64,000 nucleotides of DNA from Paraglaciecola sp. MB-3u-78 (GCF_002835935.1 NZ_PJCF01000087.1:62001-126000), one strand, 5' to 3'. Positions 17,920-28,831 are shown, counted from the stretch's first letter. Translations and numbers: made by a program. The notes: generated from the letters alone by a model not told the origin.

Positions 17920-18510
17920 ATGCCCAAAATTGGAATGAAACCTGTCCGTCGTCAACAGTTAATAGACGCCACCATTGAATCAGTTGCTGAGCTGGGATTA
18001 CAAGCTACAACTATCAATAGTATAAGCAAAAAAGCGGGCTTATCGTCGGGCATTATTAGCCATTATTTTGGTGGCAAGCAGGGCTTGATTGAAGCCACGG
18101 TGCGTTATTTATTAACTAGCTTAAAGCATGAGTTGTTCGAACGACTCACTCACACCACAACGCCAGAGCAAAGGTTAATGCTGATTATTGAAGCAAACTT
18201 TGCTCGGCTACAGCTACGCAGCGATACCACTAAAACTTGGTTAAGTTTTTGGGCGCAATCGATGCACGATGTAGAATTGCATCGCTTACAGAAGGTAAAT
18301 AGCAGGCGACTTTTTAGTAATTTAGCCAGTTCATTTAAACAATTAATGAGCGACGATGACGCCAAGCTTGCAGCTGAGCTAAGTGCTGCAACGATCGACG
18401 GCTTGTGGTTAAGGGCTGTACTAAATAAGTCTGATCAAGATCAATTTGCACACTGTGAACGCCTAGCAAAACACTATGTGAATTCACTTATCAAACAATA
18501 TGGAGCCTAA
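17920..18510 (+). CDS. betI: Choline-responsive TetR-family repressor BetI
   Basis: 196 residues from ATG 17920, chosen because [20 protein letters not shown] aligns with the invariant BetI N-terminus and with the second copy at 27948. The helix-turn-helix is [20 protein letters not shown]. BetI represses the glycine-betaine synthesis genes and responds to choline. It is the first gene of a betI-betB-betA operon and has a predicted operator just upstream. Its stop abuts the betB ribosome site. Confidence 0.92.
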   Translation: MPKIGMKPVRRQQLIDATIESVAELGLQATTINSISKKAGLSSGIISHYFGGKQGLIEATVRYLLTSLKHELFERLTHTTTPEQRLMLIIEANFARLQLRSDTTKTWLSFWAQSMHDVELHRLQKVNSRRLFSNLASSFKQLMSDDDAKLAAELSAATIDGLWLRAVLNKSDQDQFAHCERLAKHYVNSLIKQYGA

Positions 18511-18511
18511 T

Positions 18512-19975
18512 GTGACGACGCCAGTTTATCAAAATTTTATTAATGGCCATTTTTTAGCAAATCAAAGTGGCGAAACGTTTGCGGTTAAAAATCCTGCCAC
18601 CGATGCAGTAATTTATCATGTTGAAGTCGCTGATGGATTTATTCAAAGCGCCGCAATTCAAAGCGCTCAACAAGGTTTTGCTGCCTGGTCCGCCATGATG
18701 CCCATTGAACGTAGCCGTATTTTATTAAAAGCCGTGGCTTTGCTACGTGAGCGTAATGATGAACTGGCAAAAATTGAAGTGCTTGATACCGGTAAACCCT
18801 GGCAAGAGGCACAGTGTGTTGATGTACAAACCGGCGCGGATGTTATTGAATACTTTGCAGGGCTCGCCCCAGCACAAGTTGGTCAGCAGCAAATGGTCGG
18901 CGAAGATTTTTATTATACCCGTAAAGAACCCTTAGGTATTTGCGCCGGCATTGGTGCGTGGAACTACCCACTGCAAATTGCCTGTTGGAAGTCAGGCCCA
19001 GCCCTTGCTGCGGGTAATGCCCTTATTTTTAAGCCTTCAGAAGAAACCCCATTAGGCGCGATTAAATTGGCTGAAATTTATACCGAGGCAGGTGTGCCCG
19101 CTGGCGTATTTAACGTTGTGCAGGGCGCGGCTGAAGTGGGCCAGTGGCTAACCCAAAGCCCTGATATTGAAAAAGTGTCCTTTACCGGCGAAGTGGGCAC
19201 AGGTAAAAAAGTGGTTGCCAGTGCCGCGGGCTCTCTTAAGGATGTCACCATGGAGCTGGGAGGTAAGTCACCATTGTTGGTATTTGATGATGCCGATGTA
19301 TCCCAAGCGGTTGGCGCGGCGATGCTGGGCAATTTTTACACCCAAGGGGAGGTTTGCACTAATTGCACCCGTATTTACGTACACAAAAATATTTATCAGG
19401 AATTTATTGCTGAGCTTAAAACCCGCACCGAACAAAACATTATTGCTGGCGACCCCCTCGATCCTGAGGTTAATTTTGGCGCGCTTATTTCTAAAGCTCA
19501 TCACGGTTTAGTCATGAGCTATATAGATAAAGGTATCGCCGAAGGTGCGACACTGTTAACCGGCGGTAAAGCACTATGCCCCGACTCTGCACCCAAAGGT
19601 TACTTTGTGGCACCGACTGTGTTTATCGACTGCAGCGATGACATGACTATCGTCAAAGAAGAGATCTTTGGCCCGGTCATGAGCGTGCTGGTTTTTGATG
19701 ACGAAGACGATGTCATTCGCCGTGCTAACGACACGCACTTAGGCTTAGCGGCTGGCGTATTTACCCAGGATATTAAACGGGCTCATCGCGTTACGCATCG
19801 ACTGCAAGCCGGTATTTGTTGGATCAACAGTTATGGTAATTCACCAGCAGAAATGCCAGTAGGCGGTTATAAACACTCGGGAATTGGCCGCGAAAACGGT
19901 ATTGAAACCCTAGATCACTATACCCAAACCAAATCAATTTATGTGGGTATGAGCAACATAGAGAGCCCATTTTAA
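18512..19975 (+). CDS. betB: Betaine aldehyde dehydrogenase
   Basis: 487 residues. I prefer GTG 18512, with GGAG at 18502-18505, over the ATG at 18500, which overlaps betI; the length then fits BetB (about 490). It oxidises betaine aldehyde to glycine betaine with NAD(P)+. ALDH landmarks visible: [30 protein letters not shown], the catalytic Glu in TMELGGKSP, the catalytic Cys in [10 protein letters not shown], and [13 protein letters not shown]. It overlaps betA by one base, implying translational coupling. Confidence 0.95.
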   Translation: MTTPVYQNFINGHFLANQSGETFAVKNPATDAVIYHVEVADGFIQSAAIQSAQQGFAAWSAMMPIERSRILLKAVALLRERNDELAKIEVLDTGKPWQEAQCVDVQTGADVIEYFAGLAPAQVGQQQMVGEDFYYTRKEPLGICAGIGAWNYPLQIACWKSGPALAAGNALIFKPSEETPLGAIKLAEIYTEAGVPAGVFNVVQGAAEVGQWLTQSPDIEKVSFTGEVGTGKKVVASAAGSLKDVTMELGGKSPLLVFDDADVSQAVGAAMLGNFYTQGEVCTNCTRIYVHKNIYQEFIAELKTRTEQNIIAGDPLDPEVNFGALISKAHHGLVMSYIDKGIAEGATLLTGGKALCPDSAPKGYFVAPTVFIDCSDDMTIVKEEIFGPVMSVLVFDDEDDVIRRANDTHLGLAAGVFTQDIKRAHRVTHRLQAGICWINSYGNSPAEMPVGGYKHSGIGRENGIETLDHYTQTKSIYVGMSNIESPF

Positions 19976-21645
19976 TGACAAAAACAACATATGATTACAT
20001 CATAGTCGGCGCAGGCTCTGCAGGTTGTGTGTTGGCCAACCGACTATCCCAAGACCCAAGTAACTCTGTTTTACTGCTCGAAACTGGCGGTAGCGACAAA
20101 AGTATTTTTATTAAAATGCCAACGGCCTTATCCATACCGATGAATTCTGATAAATACGCGTGGCAGTTTCATACTGAATCTGAGCCGTATTTAGATAACC
20201 GCAAAATGCATTGCCCCCGCGGCAAGGTGCTGGGCGGCTCATCGTCTATTAATGGCATGGTTTACGTACGGGGCCACGCCAAAGATTTTGACCAATGGCA
20301 ACAGCACGGCGCCAAAGGGTGGGATTATCAATCTTGCTTGCCGTATTTTCAAAAAGCGGAAAAATTTTATTTAGGTAAAGATAGTTATCGTGGCGATAAA
20401 GGCCCGTTAGGGGTGAATAACGGCAATGAAATGGCCAACCCCCTGTATAAAGTCTTTATTAAAGCCGGCCAGCAAGCAGGTTATGCTGCCACTGACGACT
20501 ACAATGCGGGTCAGCAAGAGGGTTTTGGCCCCATGCATATGACAGTAAAAGACGGGGTACGCAGCTCTGCCAGTCGAGAGTATCTTGACCCGGTTAAATC
20601 CCGTAGCAACTTAACCATAGTCACCGGTGCCTTGGCTGAAAAAGTATTGCTTGAAGGTAAAAAAGCCGTTGGCGTTGAGTACAGTGTTAATGGCAGCAAA
20701 GTGACAGTCAAGGCGAGCAAAGAAGTGGTATTAAGTGCAGGCTCCATTGGCTCACCCCACTTATTACAGCTTTCAGGCATTGGTGATAGCGATACCCTAA
20801 AAGCCGCCGGTGTTGAGGTTAAACATCACTTACCGGGTGTTGGGCAAAATCTGCAAGACCACTTGGAATTTTATTTTCAATATAAGTGTAAGCAGCCCAT
20901 TACCTTAAATGGCAAACTTGGCCTGATTTCAAAAGGCTTGATCGGTGCCCGTTGGTTATTTAGCCGCAGTGGCCTTGGGGCAACAAATCACTTTGAGTCC
21001 TGCGCGTTTATTCGTTCAAAACCAGGGATTGAATGGCCTGATATTCAATATCACTTTTTACCCGCGGCAATGCGTTATGATGGTAAAAGTGCGTTTGCTG
21101 GCCACGGTTTTCAGGTGCATGTGGGTCATAACAAACCCAAAAGCCGCGGTGCGGTGACGATTAAGTCAGCCGATCCGACGGTTGCGCCAAAAATTCAATT
21201 TAACTACTTACAACATCAAGATGATATTGAAGGGTTTAGAGCCTGTGTTCGCTTAACCCGAGAAATTATCGAGCAAAGTGCGTTCGATGAATATCGCGAT
21301 GATGAAATTCAGCCTGGTAAAGCGATACAAACAGACGAGCAAATTGATGCCTTTGTGCGCCAGACAGTTGAGAGTGCGTACCATCCTTCGTGTTCTTGCA
21401 AAATGGGTGAAGATGATATGGCAGTCGTTGACTCAAACACCCAAGTTCGCGGTATTAGCGGGCTGCGCGTGGTGGATTCGTCAATCTTCCCAACCATACC
21501 CAACGGTAATTTAAATGCGCCAACTATTATGGTGGCAGAAAAAGCGGCAGACCTGATTTTAGGTAAGCCGCCTCTGAGCAAATCCCAGGCAAGCGTTGCC
21601 GTAGCAAACGACTGGCAAACTGTGCAGCGTAGTTCGACGATCTAG
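19975..21645 (+). CDS. betA: Choline dehydrogenase (GMC oxidoreductase)
   Basis: 556 residues; oxidises choline to betaine aldehyde, membrane-associated and FAD-dependent. The FAD-binding [14 protein letters not shown] is at residues 11-24. GMC signature 1 is [20 protein letters not shown] and signature 2 lies around [15 protein letters not shown]. The active-site region is [10 protein letters not shown], with the final NPNG-like segment [21 protein letters not shown] overlaps the betB stop (TAATG). A hairpin directly follows the stop. Together with BetB it converts imported choline to the osmoprotectant betaine. Confidence 0.95.
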   Translation: MTKTTYDYIIVGAGSAGCVLANRLSQDPSNSVLLLETGGSDKSIFIKMPTALSIPMNSDKYAWQFHTESEPYLDNRKMHCPRGKVLGGSSSINGMVYVRGHAKDFDQWQQHGAKGWDYQSCLPYFQKAEKFYLGKDSYRGDKGPLGVNNGNEMANPLYKVFIKAGQQAGYAATDDYNAGQQEGFGPMHMTVKDGVRSSASREYLDPVKSRSNLTIVTGALAEKVLLEGKKAVGVEYSVNGSKVTVKASKEVVLSAGSIGSPHLLQLSGIGDSDTLKAAGVEVKHHLPGVGQNLQDHLEFYFQYKCKQPITLNGKLGLISKGLIGARWLFSRSGLGATNHFESCAFIRSKPGIEWPDIQYHFLPAAMRYDGKSAFAGHGFQVHVGHNKPKSRGAVTIKSADPTVAPKIQFNYLQHQDDIEGFRACVRLTREIIEQSAFDEYRDDEIQPGKAIQTDEQIDAFVRQTVESAYHPSCSCKMGEDDMAVVDSNTQVRGISGLRVVDSSIFPTIPNGNLNAPTIMVAEKAADLILGKPPLSKSQASVAVANDWQTVQRSSTI

Positions 21646-21675
21646 AGGCAAAGCATTGGAGTTCCTTTGCCTCTA
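21643..21675. terminator. Hairpin at the end of betA
   Basis: TAGAGGCAAAG, including the betA stop, pairs perfectly with CTTTGCCTCTA around an 11-base loop. No T-run follows, so it may act as an mRNA-stabilising or attenuating hairpin between betA and the transporter rather than as a full terminator. Confidence 0.5.
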
Positions 21676-21832
21676 GCGGCAAAGGAGAGGGGTATATAAC
21701 CAGGCCACCAGCAGTGTATATATGCTGTAGGACTTTCTGTGACGCCCAGAATAAGTTATTTTGGGTACGTCAATGCAAGGCTAAAATACGGAGAAATGAT
21801 GAAATATTATTACTTATTTTGGGGAGGAAATG

Positions 21833-23050
21833 ATGACTTTATGGCTTAATGCAGGCATTATTTTTACCCTGCTGGCAATTATTGTTATTTTATTTAAGTG
21901 GGGAAATGTAAGGGTTGTAGGCGTTACGCCGGTTAGAACCTTTACCTTTATTGCTATTTTATTTACCTCGGGCCTGGATGTTGGCTTGATTATGTTTCCA
22001 CTGACTGAGTTTGCTGGTTATGCAGACATAAAAGCAAGCCCGGAGTATGCGTTTGCCAATCCAATGGCCATTGAATTTGCTTATTGGGGCTTTCTCATCT
22101 GGGGATTTTACTTTGTTACGTGCTTTTATTTCTGTGTAATAGAACCTAAGGTGAAGTTTTTCGAAATTCCTTGGGTTAAGTTCATCAATAATGTGGTCAT
22201 TATTGGCACTTGTGCCTTTACTGCCTTCTTACTACTCTCTAATCTGCCCTGGTATTTACCCGCCATAGGCGATGGCGAGTCAGTTATTCCAACCTTCTAT
22301 TTAATTGTCTTGGCAGCGATATGCTTTTCTGTGTATTCAAGCACTGACATTAAATACGTACGTTTTTTAAGTATCTCTACCACTTGGTTATTTATGGCAT
22401 TAATTGGCTTTATGTGGCTAGGCGCGTTTATGGGCAGTGACAGTCACGTGTCGGCATTTACCGATAATATAGCGTTGATAGGTAGCTACTTTGGCAATAT
22501 TAATGATTTTGTGTTGCCGCTGAATGCTTACCATGAGTTCTACTTATTTTGGTGGTTTGCATGGAGCATTATGATTGGTCAATTTACCTCCCGCTTTGTG
22601 GGGGGATTAAAAACCTACCAGGTATTGGCTGCGATGTTAATTTTTCCTTCCATTCCCATTGCAGTTTGGTTTAGCGTACTTTACCAATACCACGAAGCGG
22701 GTATTCCTACCGCTGGTTTGAAGAACTTTGCTATGGCCTTTGTGGGTATCGTATTTGTGATCAATTCACTTGATTCCCTTATTCGTTTATACACAGATAA
22801 CTTAAATATGACCGTTAAGCGTTTAGGTAAAGTAAACTATATGGCTTTAAATATTGTTGCACTTTCCTTGTTAACCCTATTATTTCAACTGGAATTTTTA
22901 CAAATTCAGTGGGTAGGTGCATTAGTGATTGGACTGTTTTTTGGTTGCGCCGCTTTTATCGCATATAGCAAATTTAACACGGTCAGCAATATAGTGAGTT
23001 CACCTGAAGACAACGAAATTGACTACACAAAAATTGAAAAGGCTAGCTAA
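21833..23050 (+). CDS. BCCT-like transporter, probable choline carrier
   Basis: About 405 residues, 10-11 predicted membrane helices, shorter than classical BCCT carriers (about 500-680). The Trp-rich FYLFWWFAWSIMIGQFTSRF segment corresponds to the BCCT signature region (WW-x-A-W...F-x-R), and AYWGFLIWGFYFVTCFYFC to the earlier helix. Start: ATG 21833 has the better spacing from GGGAGG at 21822-21827; ATG 21830 is also possible. Position after betIBA suggests choline uptake. A small open frame (21796-21849) overlaps its start. Confidence 0.75.
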   Translation: MTLWLNAGIIFTLLAIIVILFKWGNVRVVGVTPVRTFTFIAILFTSGLDVGLIMFPLTEFAGYADIKASPEYAFANPMAIEFAYWGFLIWGFYFVTCFYFCVIEPKVKFFEIPWVKFINNVVIIGTCAFTAFLLLSNLPWYLPAIGDGESVIPTFYLIVLAAICFSVYSSTDIKYVRFLSISTTWLFMALIGFMWLGAFMGSDSHVSAFTDNIALIGSYFGNINDFVLPLNAYHEFYLFWWFAWSIMIGQFTSRFVGGLKTYQVLAAMLIFPSIPIAVWFSVLYQYHEAGIPTAGLKNFAMAFVGIVFVINSLDSLIRLYTDNLNMTVKRLGKVNYMALNIVALSLLTLLFQLEFLQIQWVGALVIGLFFGCAAFIAYSKFNTVSNIVSSPEDNEIDYTKIEKAS

Positions 23051-23062
23051 ATGAAGCTATGA

Positions 23063-23293
23063 ATTAGCCATCACAATACAAAAAAATCACCTGCAGTTAC
23101 ACTTTTTCAACATCTGCATCAGCTGGTCAACGACGCAGGTGTGTCTTATTATACCTGTAACGGTATGATCCAGCCCCTAACTCAAGACAGCCTTGATCCT
23201 TCATTTGATGGCACCCGCAGCGGTGTGGGTGTGGGGTTATCAAATGTTAGTTTGGCTGATGACACTAAAATCAAATGGGGTACGCGGATTTAA
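23063..23293 (+). pseudogene. Unidentified C-terminal coding remnant
   Basis: An open frame of 76 codons without a start, ending at TAA 23291-23293, reading FQHLHQLVNDAGVSYYTCNG ... DPSFDGTRSGVGVGLSNVSL. Composition is protein-like but the family is not recognised. It lies between the carrier and the TonB receptor promoter and is probably the tail of a deleted gene. Confidence 0.4.
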
Positions 23294-23462
23294 AAGTGTG
23301 CGCCTCGCTGCAGAAATATCAGTCAACATTCTCAACACCATAAATTTATAAAAATTAATATCGCTGATTTTAGACGCCAAAGACGATAAACACCTCTAGC
23401 ACTATAGCTTCAACCAGAAAGTTCAACTTTTACCTTCCAACTTTATTTTTATTTTTATTTTT

Positions 23463-23511
23463 ATTGAACGATCAATTAACCAAGTTTGATTTTAATTGAA
23501 TGATCAATTAA
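23463..23511. promoter_or_regulatory. Two tandem predicted BetI operators upstream of the TonB receptor
   Basis: ATTGAACGATCAATTAA at 23463-23479 and ATTGAATGATCAATTAA at 23495-23511, 32 bases apart (about three helical turns), 72 bases before the receptor ATG. They match the site before betI. This suggests the receptor belongs to the same choline-responsive regulon. Confidence 0.65.
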
Positions 23512-24144
23512 CATCGGCCCGCTTAAGAAATGAGTCCCATGTAATGTGGATCTTCACTAATACACACTAAACAGGATTTTTTATGAACACTTATGTGCCT
23601 ATGAAGCAAAGTTTAATCGCATTATCTGTACTCTCAGCAATATCTATTACCTCGTTGCCAGCAATGGCTCAAGAAGCTCAAGAACAACAAGCAAAAACTG
23701 AAAAACAACAAGAACCAGTAGAATCTATTGTTGTGACCGGCCGCAGCGTTTCTTACGCCAACAGCGCCTCATCTGCTGAAATGAAAAGACAGCAAACGCC
23801 AATGACAAGCCCTTTGGCTTTAATTGATAACCTGCCAGGCGTGCTGGTAACTGAAGGCGACCCCTTTGGTTCCGATGAATGGTCAACCAGTATTTCAATC
23901 CGCGGCTTTGAGTTGAGCCTAGCCTCTCAGCAAATTGGTATGACTGTTGATGGCATATCTAACGGTAATTCAAACTACGGCGGCGGAACTAAAGCCAGCC
24001 GCTATATCGATACCGAAAATTTACGCGCCACAGAAGTATCTCAGGGTACAGCTGACATAAGCTCTCGCTCAAACGAAGCCCTAGGCGGCACGCTAGACTT
24101 TACGACTATACTTCCAGCGTTATATGAGAAGTTGACGGTAAGCT

Positions 24145-24154
24145 CCACCTTAGG
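24145..24154. repeat. Left target-site duplication of the ISAs1 element
   Basis: CCACCTTAGG at 24145-24154 is repeated exactly at 25368-25377 on the other side of the IS. Confidence 0.9.
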
Positions 24155-25367
24155 CAGGGCAATCGCATTAAAATATTTGTAGCAGTTTCAGCAAGTAATC
24201 ATTATCCCAACCTGCCATTTGCCGCTTAATCTTAATACCTACCTTATTATCATTATCTGACGTTAATAAATTCAAAGATATGTGGCGTAATATTGCCATG
24301 TTTTGATCTGCATATCCTTGACGAATTCGACAATGATCTTCGTCAAATGCCATATCTAATCTCCAGTGAAGATTATTCTCTACACCCCAATGAGCACGTA
24401 CATAGTGAGCAAATTTCTCTGCATCGTTATGCTTAACGCTACTAATAAAGTATCGCGTTTCTTCTGACCATTCGTTCGCAAGAAATCTTCTTGATTTGAC
24501 GCTAACAATACTGGCAAGGTGTGGGTGAGTATGATGCTCAGTAAGCCAGTCAATTCGGTTGCAGGAAGTCACTGTTCTTTCTTCAATACGGCCATGCCCT
24601 GAATCAATACTCTTATAAGTATTTAACGTGCCCTCATAACTTTTAGGGGTATTTTCAAAGAATAAAATCACATCATCATGTAGGGTGCTTTGATTTCCTT
24701 TCAGTGCGGTTAAATAATCAGCGCCTTTACTCACGATCAGTTCAGCCGATTTCTTTTGTGTGTTTAATGCATCGGTTGTGATGATACTGCCTGTGATGTC
24801 TAAGTTTTTGAGTAGGGAAGGTAAGGCGGTTATTTCATTCGATTTTTCATCAACTTTCACTTGTCCAAGTGCCAGCTGATTATCATGTGACCATGCGCTA
24901 ACCATATAAATAGCTGATTTATTAGATGACTTATCATGAGTGCGTCGAAGGCATTTACCGTCAATAGCGATCACATCGCCCGTGACATTTTTTACTATCT
25001 CTTTGATCCAGCTAGAAAAACAGGTTTGAAATTGCTCAGGATCAATTAAGGAAAAAATACGTCCCAAAGTATCATGAGACGGAATACCATTTTCTAGGGA
25101 TAAATATTGTTCAAACCAAGTGCGTTTAATGTTGGCAAATTTTTCAATGGCAACCCAGCCATCACAGCCACAGATAACGGCACATAGGGTAATAAAAAAG
25201 ATGTCATCTAATTTATGTAATTGTTTTCTTAGAAGACGAGGATCTTCAATGTCTTTGAAATGTTCGATAAGTGTGGGCTTGTATTTGGTCATATTACGTC
25301 GCGTAAAGCGAAGTAATAGATCAAATTAGGGGATCTGTGTCAAGCCATTTTTAATGCGATTGCCCTG
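24155..25367 (-). mobile_element. ISAs1-family insertion sequence, apparently intact
   Basis: 1213 bp with terminal inverted repeats starting CAGGGCAATCGCATTAAAA (left; right end complementary with one extra A) and a perfect 10-bp target duplication CCACCTTAGG. One full-length transposase gene is on the minus strand. All features point to a recent, possibly still active insertion. Confidence 0.93.
24168..25292 (-). CDS. ISAs1-family transposase
   Basis: 374 residues. N-terminal DDE_Tnp_1-associated domain (EDPRLLRKQLHKLDDIFFIT, AVICGCDGWVAIEKFAN) and DDE catalytic domain with VIAIDGKCLRR, IITTDALNTQ, DYLTALKGNQ and HWGVENNLHWRLDMAFDEDH, containing the acidic triad (D in IDGK, D in TTDA, E in WGVEN). 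Full length for the family and without lesions. It catalyses excision and insertion at the IS ends. Confidence 0.95.
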   Translation of the reverse strand: MTKYKPTLIEHFKDIEDPRLLRKQLHKLDDIFFITLCAVICGCDGWVAIEKFANIKRTWFEQYLSLENGIPSHDTLGRIFSLIDPEQFQTCFSSWIKEIVKNVTGDVIAIDGKCLRRTHDKSSNKSAIYMVSAWSHDNQLALGQVKVDEKSNEITALPSLLKNLDITGSIITTDALNTQKKSAELIVSKGADYLTALKGNQSTLHDDVILFFENTPKSYEGTLNTYKSIDSGHGRIEERTVTSCNRIDWLTEHHTHPHLASIVSVKSRRFLANEWSEETRYFISSVKHNDAEKFAHYVRAHWGVENNLHWRLDMAFDEDHCRIRQGYADQNMAILRHISLNLLTSDNDNKVGIKIKRQMAGWDNDYLLKLLQIF

Positions 25368-25377
25368 CCACCTTAGG
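25368..25377. repeat. Right target-site duplication of the ISAs1 element
   Basis: Exact copy of CCACCTTAGG at 24145-24154; beyond it the TonB receptor frame resumes. Confidence 0.9.
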
Positions 25378-27205
25378 TGAGTACAATGCCAATAAAGTAT
25401 ATCTTCGCTACGATACCGGTGAGATTGCCAAAGACACCTTTGCCTGGGTTTCTGTATCAAGTCAGCAAAACGATGACTATATGGGCGGTTCAGTCACTAA
25501 CTCACGTGATCATGCTGAGGGTAAAATAATATCTCGCATTGGTGAAGTCGATTTAACCGGTTATATCAGTTATGACGATGCTCAGGAATATACTTACCAA
25601 CGTGTGTATGGCTTAGCACAATATGAGCAAACTCCTGATTGGGATGGGTTAACTAAAGATTTTTCAGGCGTGCCTTATCAAGACCAAGTCTTCCGTGAAA
25701 CCTGGATTACTGAGCGTGAAAACCTGTTCGGTTACTTAAAAGCAGATTTCAAATTGGGTGATGTGGCTGTTAGTTCTAACGTTTATTACCACGAGAATAA
25801 AGGCACAGGTAAATGGATGCCCTACTACATGGTTGATGTCATCGATGATGGCGCGGGTAATCCACACTCAGAGCTAGACAATTCAAACACCATATACGGC
25901 GGCGCGTCCCAGGGTACAATTTATTTTGTTAATAAAGCCGGTGACTCACTTTCGCCCATCGATGGTTGTGCCAGTTCTATTGGCGCCCCCTATGGCGGTG
26001 GTGGAGCAGCAGTTGATCCAGGTTGCTACGAGCAAGGCGCTATGCCAGTCAGCTCAAATCGTCACAGTAATTACAACAAGAAGCGCTATGGCGTAAACGC
26101 TGACCTGATATGGAACACCACCATCGCAGGTATGGACAATACTGTACGCGGTGGTTTCTGGTATGAAGATTACCAGCGTGATGAAAACCGTAGCTGGCAC
26201 AAAACCATTGATGCCGCGACAAGCCCTCGCTACGAGAGTAATCCTTACTGGATCCAGTACAGCCGTGAGTTTCCGGTCGAGACCTTGATGTACTACGTGG
26301 AAGACGAAATTGATACTGGTTTTGCCAAAGTTCGCCTGGGTGCAAAGAAGTTTAACGTTGATGTAACTAAAGAAGACCAATTTACGCCAGCCAATGACTT
26401 AAGTGTATCTTCTGACTCGGACGTCCTAATATCAGCCGGTTTTGTTGCCCCTTTGCCCTTGCGTGGCCTAGAAGTGTTTGGTGGTTATGCAGAAAACTTT
26501 GCAGCCATTAAAGATGCAGTGTTAGAGCGTGACGATACGGACTTGAGCTTAGTTGAACCTGAAACGGCAGATAACATTGACCTTGGTCTGCGTTATTCAA
26601 CCCCTGGTTTCAACGCGAGCATCACCTACTACGACATCAAGTTTGAAAACCGTATTACCTTCGTGAGTAATGAAAGTGTTAATGGTATTGATTTCTTAGA
26701 AGCGGCTGCCGGAGGATACGTCAACGACGGTGGTATTGAGTCCAACGGTATCGAAGCGTCTATTGATTATAATCTAACCGATAATCTAGGCATTTACGTT
26801 TCGTATACCAAAAATGATGCAACCTACACGGACAAAGACTTCCGCGGTAATACCGTATTAGGCAGTGCTGAAGACATGGCGGTAGTTAGCTTTGATTACA
26901 CTAAAGGTGACTTATACGCTGGCTTTAGCACCAAATACGTCGGAGAGCGCTACCTTGACCAAGCAAATACTCAGGAAACTGACTCTTACATAGTGAGTGA
27001 TTTGTATATAGGTAAAACGGCATATGATCTTGGTGAAGCCATCGAAAGTATGGAATTAAGTTTCACCATAAACAATGTCTTTGACGAAGAATATCTGGGT
27101 ACTATTGCGTCAAATGCTGGTTGGATTGGTGCCCCTCGTATAGCAGCACTGAACGTTAAATTCGTTATGTAACAAACGTTAAACTCGTCTTGTAACACAA
27201 CCTTA

Positions 27206-27244
27206 ATAAGCCACATGCAATAATATTGCATGTGGCTTATTTTA
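27206..27244 (+). terminator. Rho-independent terminator after the TonB receptor
   Basis: A 17-bp perfect stem (ATAAGCCACATGCAATA and complement) with a minimal loop, followed by TTTAT. It lies 34 bases after the receptor stop and just before the PhoD-like gene. Confidence 0.85.
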
Positions 27245-27272
27245 TGGCTGGCCAAAAAAGGTAAGACTCCCC

Positions 27273-27924
27273 ATGTTAAGATTATTAGCACTATCTAGTT
27301 TATTGTTCACCGCTGTGGTCTATGCCAAGGCACCAAGCCGTATTTTGTTTGGCTCCTGTTCCCATCAAGATAAAGACATTCCCATTTTCAAGAGTATTAT
27401 TGAGGATGACCCTGAGATTTTTATTTTTCTTGGGGACACAGTTTATGGCGACACTCAAGACATGAATGTGTTGCGCCGCAAATATCAAAAACTCGGCGCA
27501 AAGCCGGGTTTTAAGCAACTAAAAGAGCAGGCTGAATTAATCGCGATCTGGGATGATCACGATTTTGGCATTAACGATGGAGGTAAAGATTACCCCCAAA
27601 AAGAAGCCTCTCGCGAGATCATGCTGGATTTTTGGCAAGAGCCTGAAATTTCCCCGCGCCGTACCCGTGAAGATGGTATTTATACATCTTACCTCTACGG
27701 TGAAGGCGAACAAAGTATTCGTGTTATTTTACCGGACTTGCGCTGGAACCGTAATGCCATCGCCCATGTATCACCCGACGAATATACCAGTAAACGTAAA
27801 CTATGGGGCGCTAAATGTGAATTGGCAAAAACAAGATCCCCTTATCACGCTGGGGCTTTATGATGAAGCGGGTGACGTGGTTAACGAACACCGTTTTAGG
27901 CTCTCAACGCTTGAAGCTTATTAA
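27273..27924 (+). pseudogene. PhoD-like metallophosphatase with internal deletion
   Basis: Signal peptide MLRLLALSSLLFTAVVYA, then the PhoD-type core: ILFGSCSHQDKDIPIF, IFLGDTVYGDTQ (metal-binding D-x-x-Y region), AIWDDHDFGINDGGKDYP. After YTSKRKLWG at about 27810 the frame jumps: the family C-terminus (NWQKQDPLITLGLYDEAGDV) follows in another frame, so roughly a third of the protein has been deleted. PhoD-type enzymes cleave phosphate mono- or diesters, including phospholipid headgroups, which would suit a choline locus. Now inactive. Confidence 0.82.
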
Positions 27925-27947
27925 CATTTAAATTGAATAAGGAATAT

Positions 27948-28526
27948 ATGCCAAAATTAGGAATGGAAGTCATGCGTCGTCAGCAGTTGATCGATGCCAC
28001 GATTGAGGTGGTTGCAGACGTTGGCCTAGATGGCGCGACAATTAATCTTATTTCTCGTCGCGCTGGCATGTCATCGGGCATTATCAGTCACTATTTTGGC
28101 AGTAAACAGGCGCTTATTGAAGCTTCTGTTCGCTATCTACTGACCCAACTTAAAATGGAGCATTCGCCGGATAGTCCCTATGAACGTTTAATGAAAATTG
28201 TTGATTTGAACTTTTCAGATATGCAGCAGGCAGATTCAAGTACTAAAACGTGGATGAGCTTCTGGGGCAGATCAATGCATGACCCTAAACTCTACCGCTT
28301 ACAGGAAGTCAATAAACGCCGTTTAGTGAGCAATTTACGTTATAGCTTTAAACAATTATTAGACCCACACAGTGCCAGAGAAGCGGCCGAAGTGACAGCG
28401 GCATTAATTGATGGTTTTTGGTTACGCTGTGCACTCAGTCGCACCAATAAAGAGCGCTTTAAACAAGCAAAAAGTCACTGTCAAAAATACATAAACGACC
28501 TACTTAAACTGCACGGTGTTCGTTAA
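27948..28526 (+). CDS. Second BetI-type TetR repressor
   Basis: 192 residues from ATG 27948, behind AAGGA; a TTG at 27933 is less likely. [20 protein letters not shown] and [20 protein letters not shown] are near identical in pattern to the BetI at 17920, and the C-terminal domains align over their length (TKTWMSFWGRSMHDPKLYRL versus [20 protein letters not shown]). It sits at the far end of the receptor/PhoD block and may regulate it or share operators with BetI. Paralogy is clear; division of labour is inferred. Confidence 0.88.
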   Translation: MPKLGMEVMRRQQLIDATIEVVADVGLDGATINLISRRAGMSSGIISHYFGSKQALIEASVRYLLTQLKMEHSPDSPYERLMKIVDLNFSDMQQADSSTKTWMSFWGRSMHDPKLYRLQEVNKRRLVSNLRYSFKQLLDPHSAREAAEVTAALIDGFWLRCALSRTNKERFKQAKSHCQKYINDLLKLHGVR

Positions 28527-28831
28527 ACATTGCCAATATAAAGGGTAGTTATCGTTACCAATTGCCTCTACATTTCTTTTCCACTAATTCTATATTTTAT
28601 GACGAATCGTTTTGAAACATTACTAAACCAAGATACATTTAACATAAAAAAGAATTAAGGATATGATATTGCTTGAATTTCATGAAAACCAAAAGCAATT
28701 AACTACTGAAAGGAAGGGTCGATTTTTATTTTTCCCTGTGTGTATTTCGCTACAAAATAGTCGACTGACTGTAGTGTGAAATTCGGATACATGTGGCTCA
28801 ATAATACTGGGACATCAGAGGTTTTGCTTAA
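28527..28831. other. AT-rich spacer
   Basis: About 305 bases with no gene or clear terminator; presumably holds the promoter for the zinc-ribbon protein and its Sua5 partner. Confidence 0.4.

Larger units (their letters stand above)
23583..27172 (+). pseudogene. TonB-dependent receptor, interrupted by an ISAs1-family element
   Basis: Outer-membrane receptor split into 23583-24154 and 25378-27172. Removing the IS and one copy of the 10-base duplication restores one uninterrupted frame of 788 residues across TVSSTLG/EYNANKVYLRYDT. Signal peptide ends near AMA. A TonB box-like ESIVVTGR, plug motif SISIRGFELS and TADISSRSNEALGG precede a beta-barrel with a terminal aromatic (NVKFVM, imperfect). 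Context (BetI operators, choline genes, PhoD-like neighbour) suggests uptake of choline or a choline-containing compound. No other lesion is visible, so inactivation is very recent. Confidence 0.9.

Noticed and set aside
23401-23480. Repeated TTTATTTTTATTTTTATT tract as a regulatory repeat
   Set aside because: Looks like a simple AT-rich promoter stretch; only the adjacent dyads are specific.
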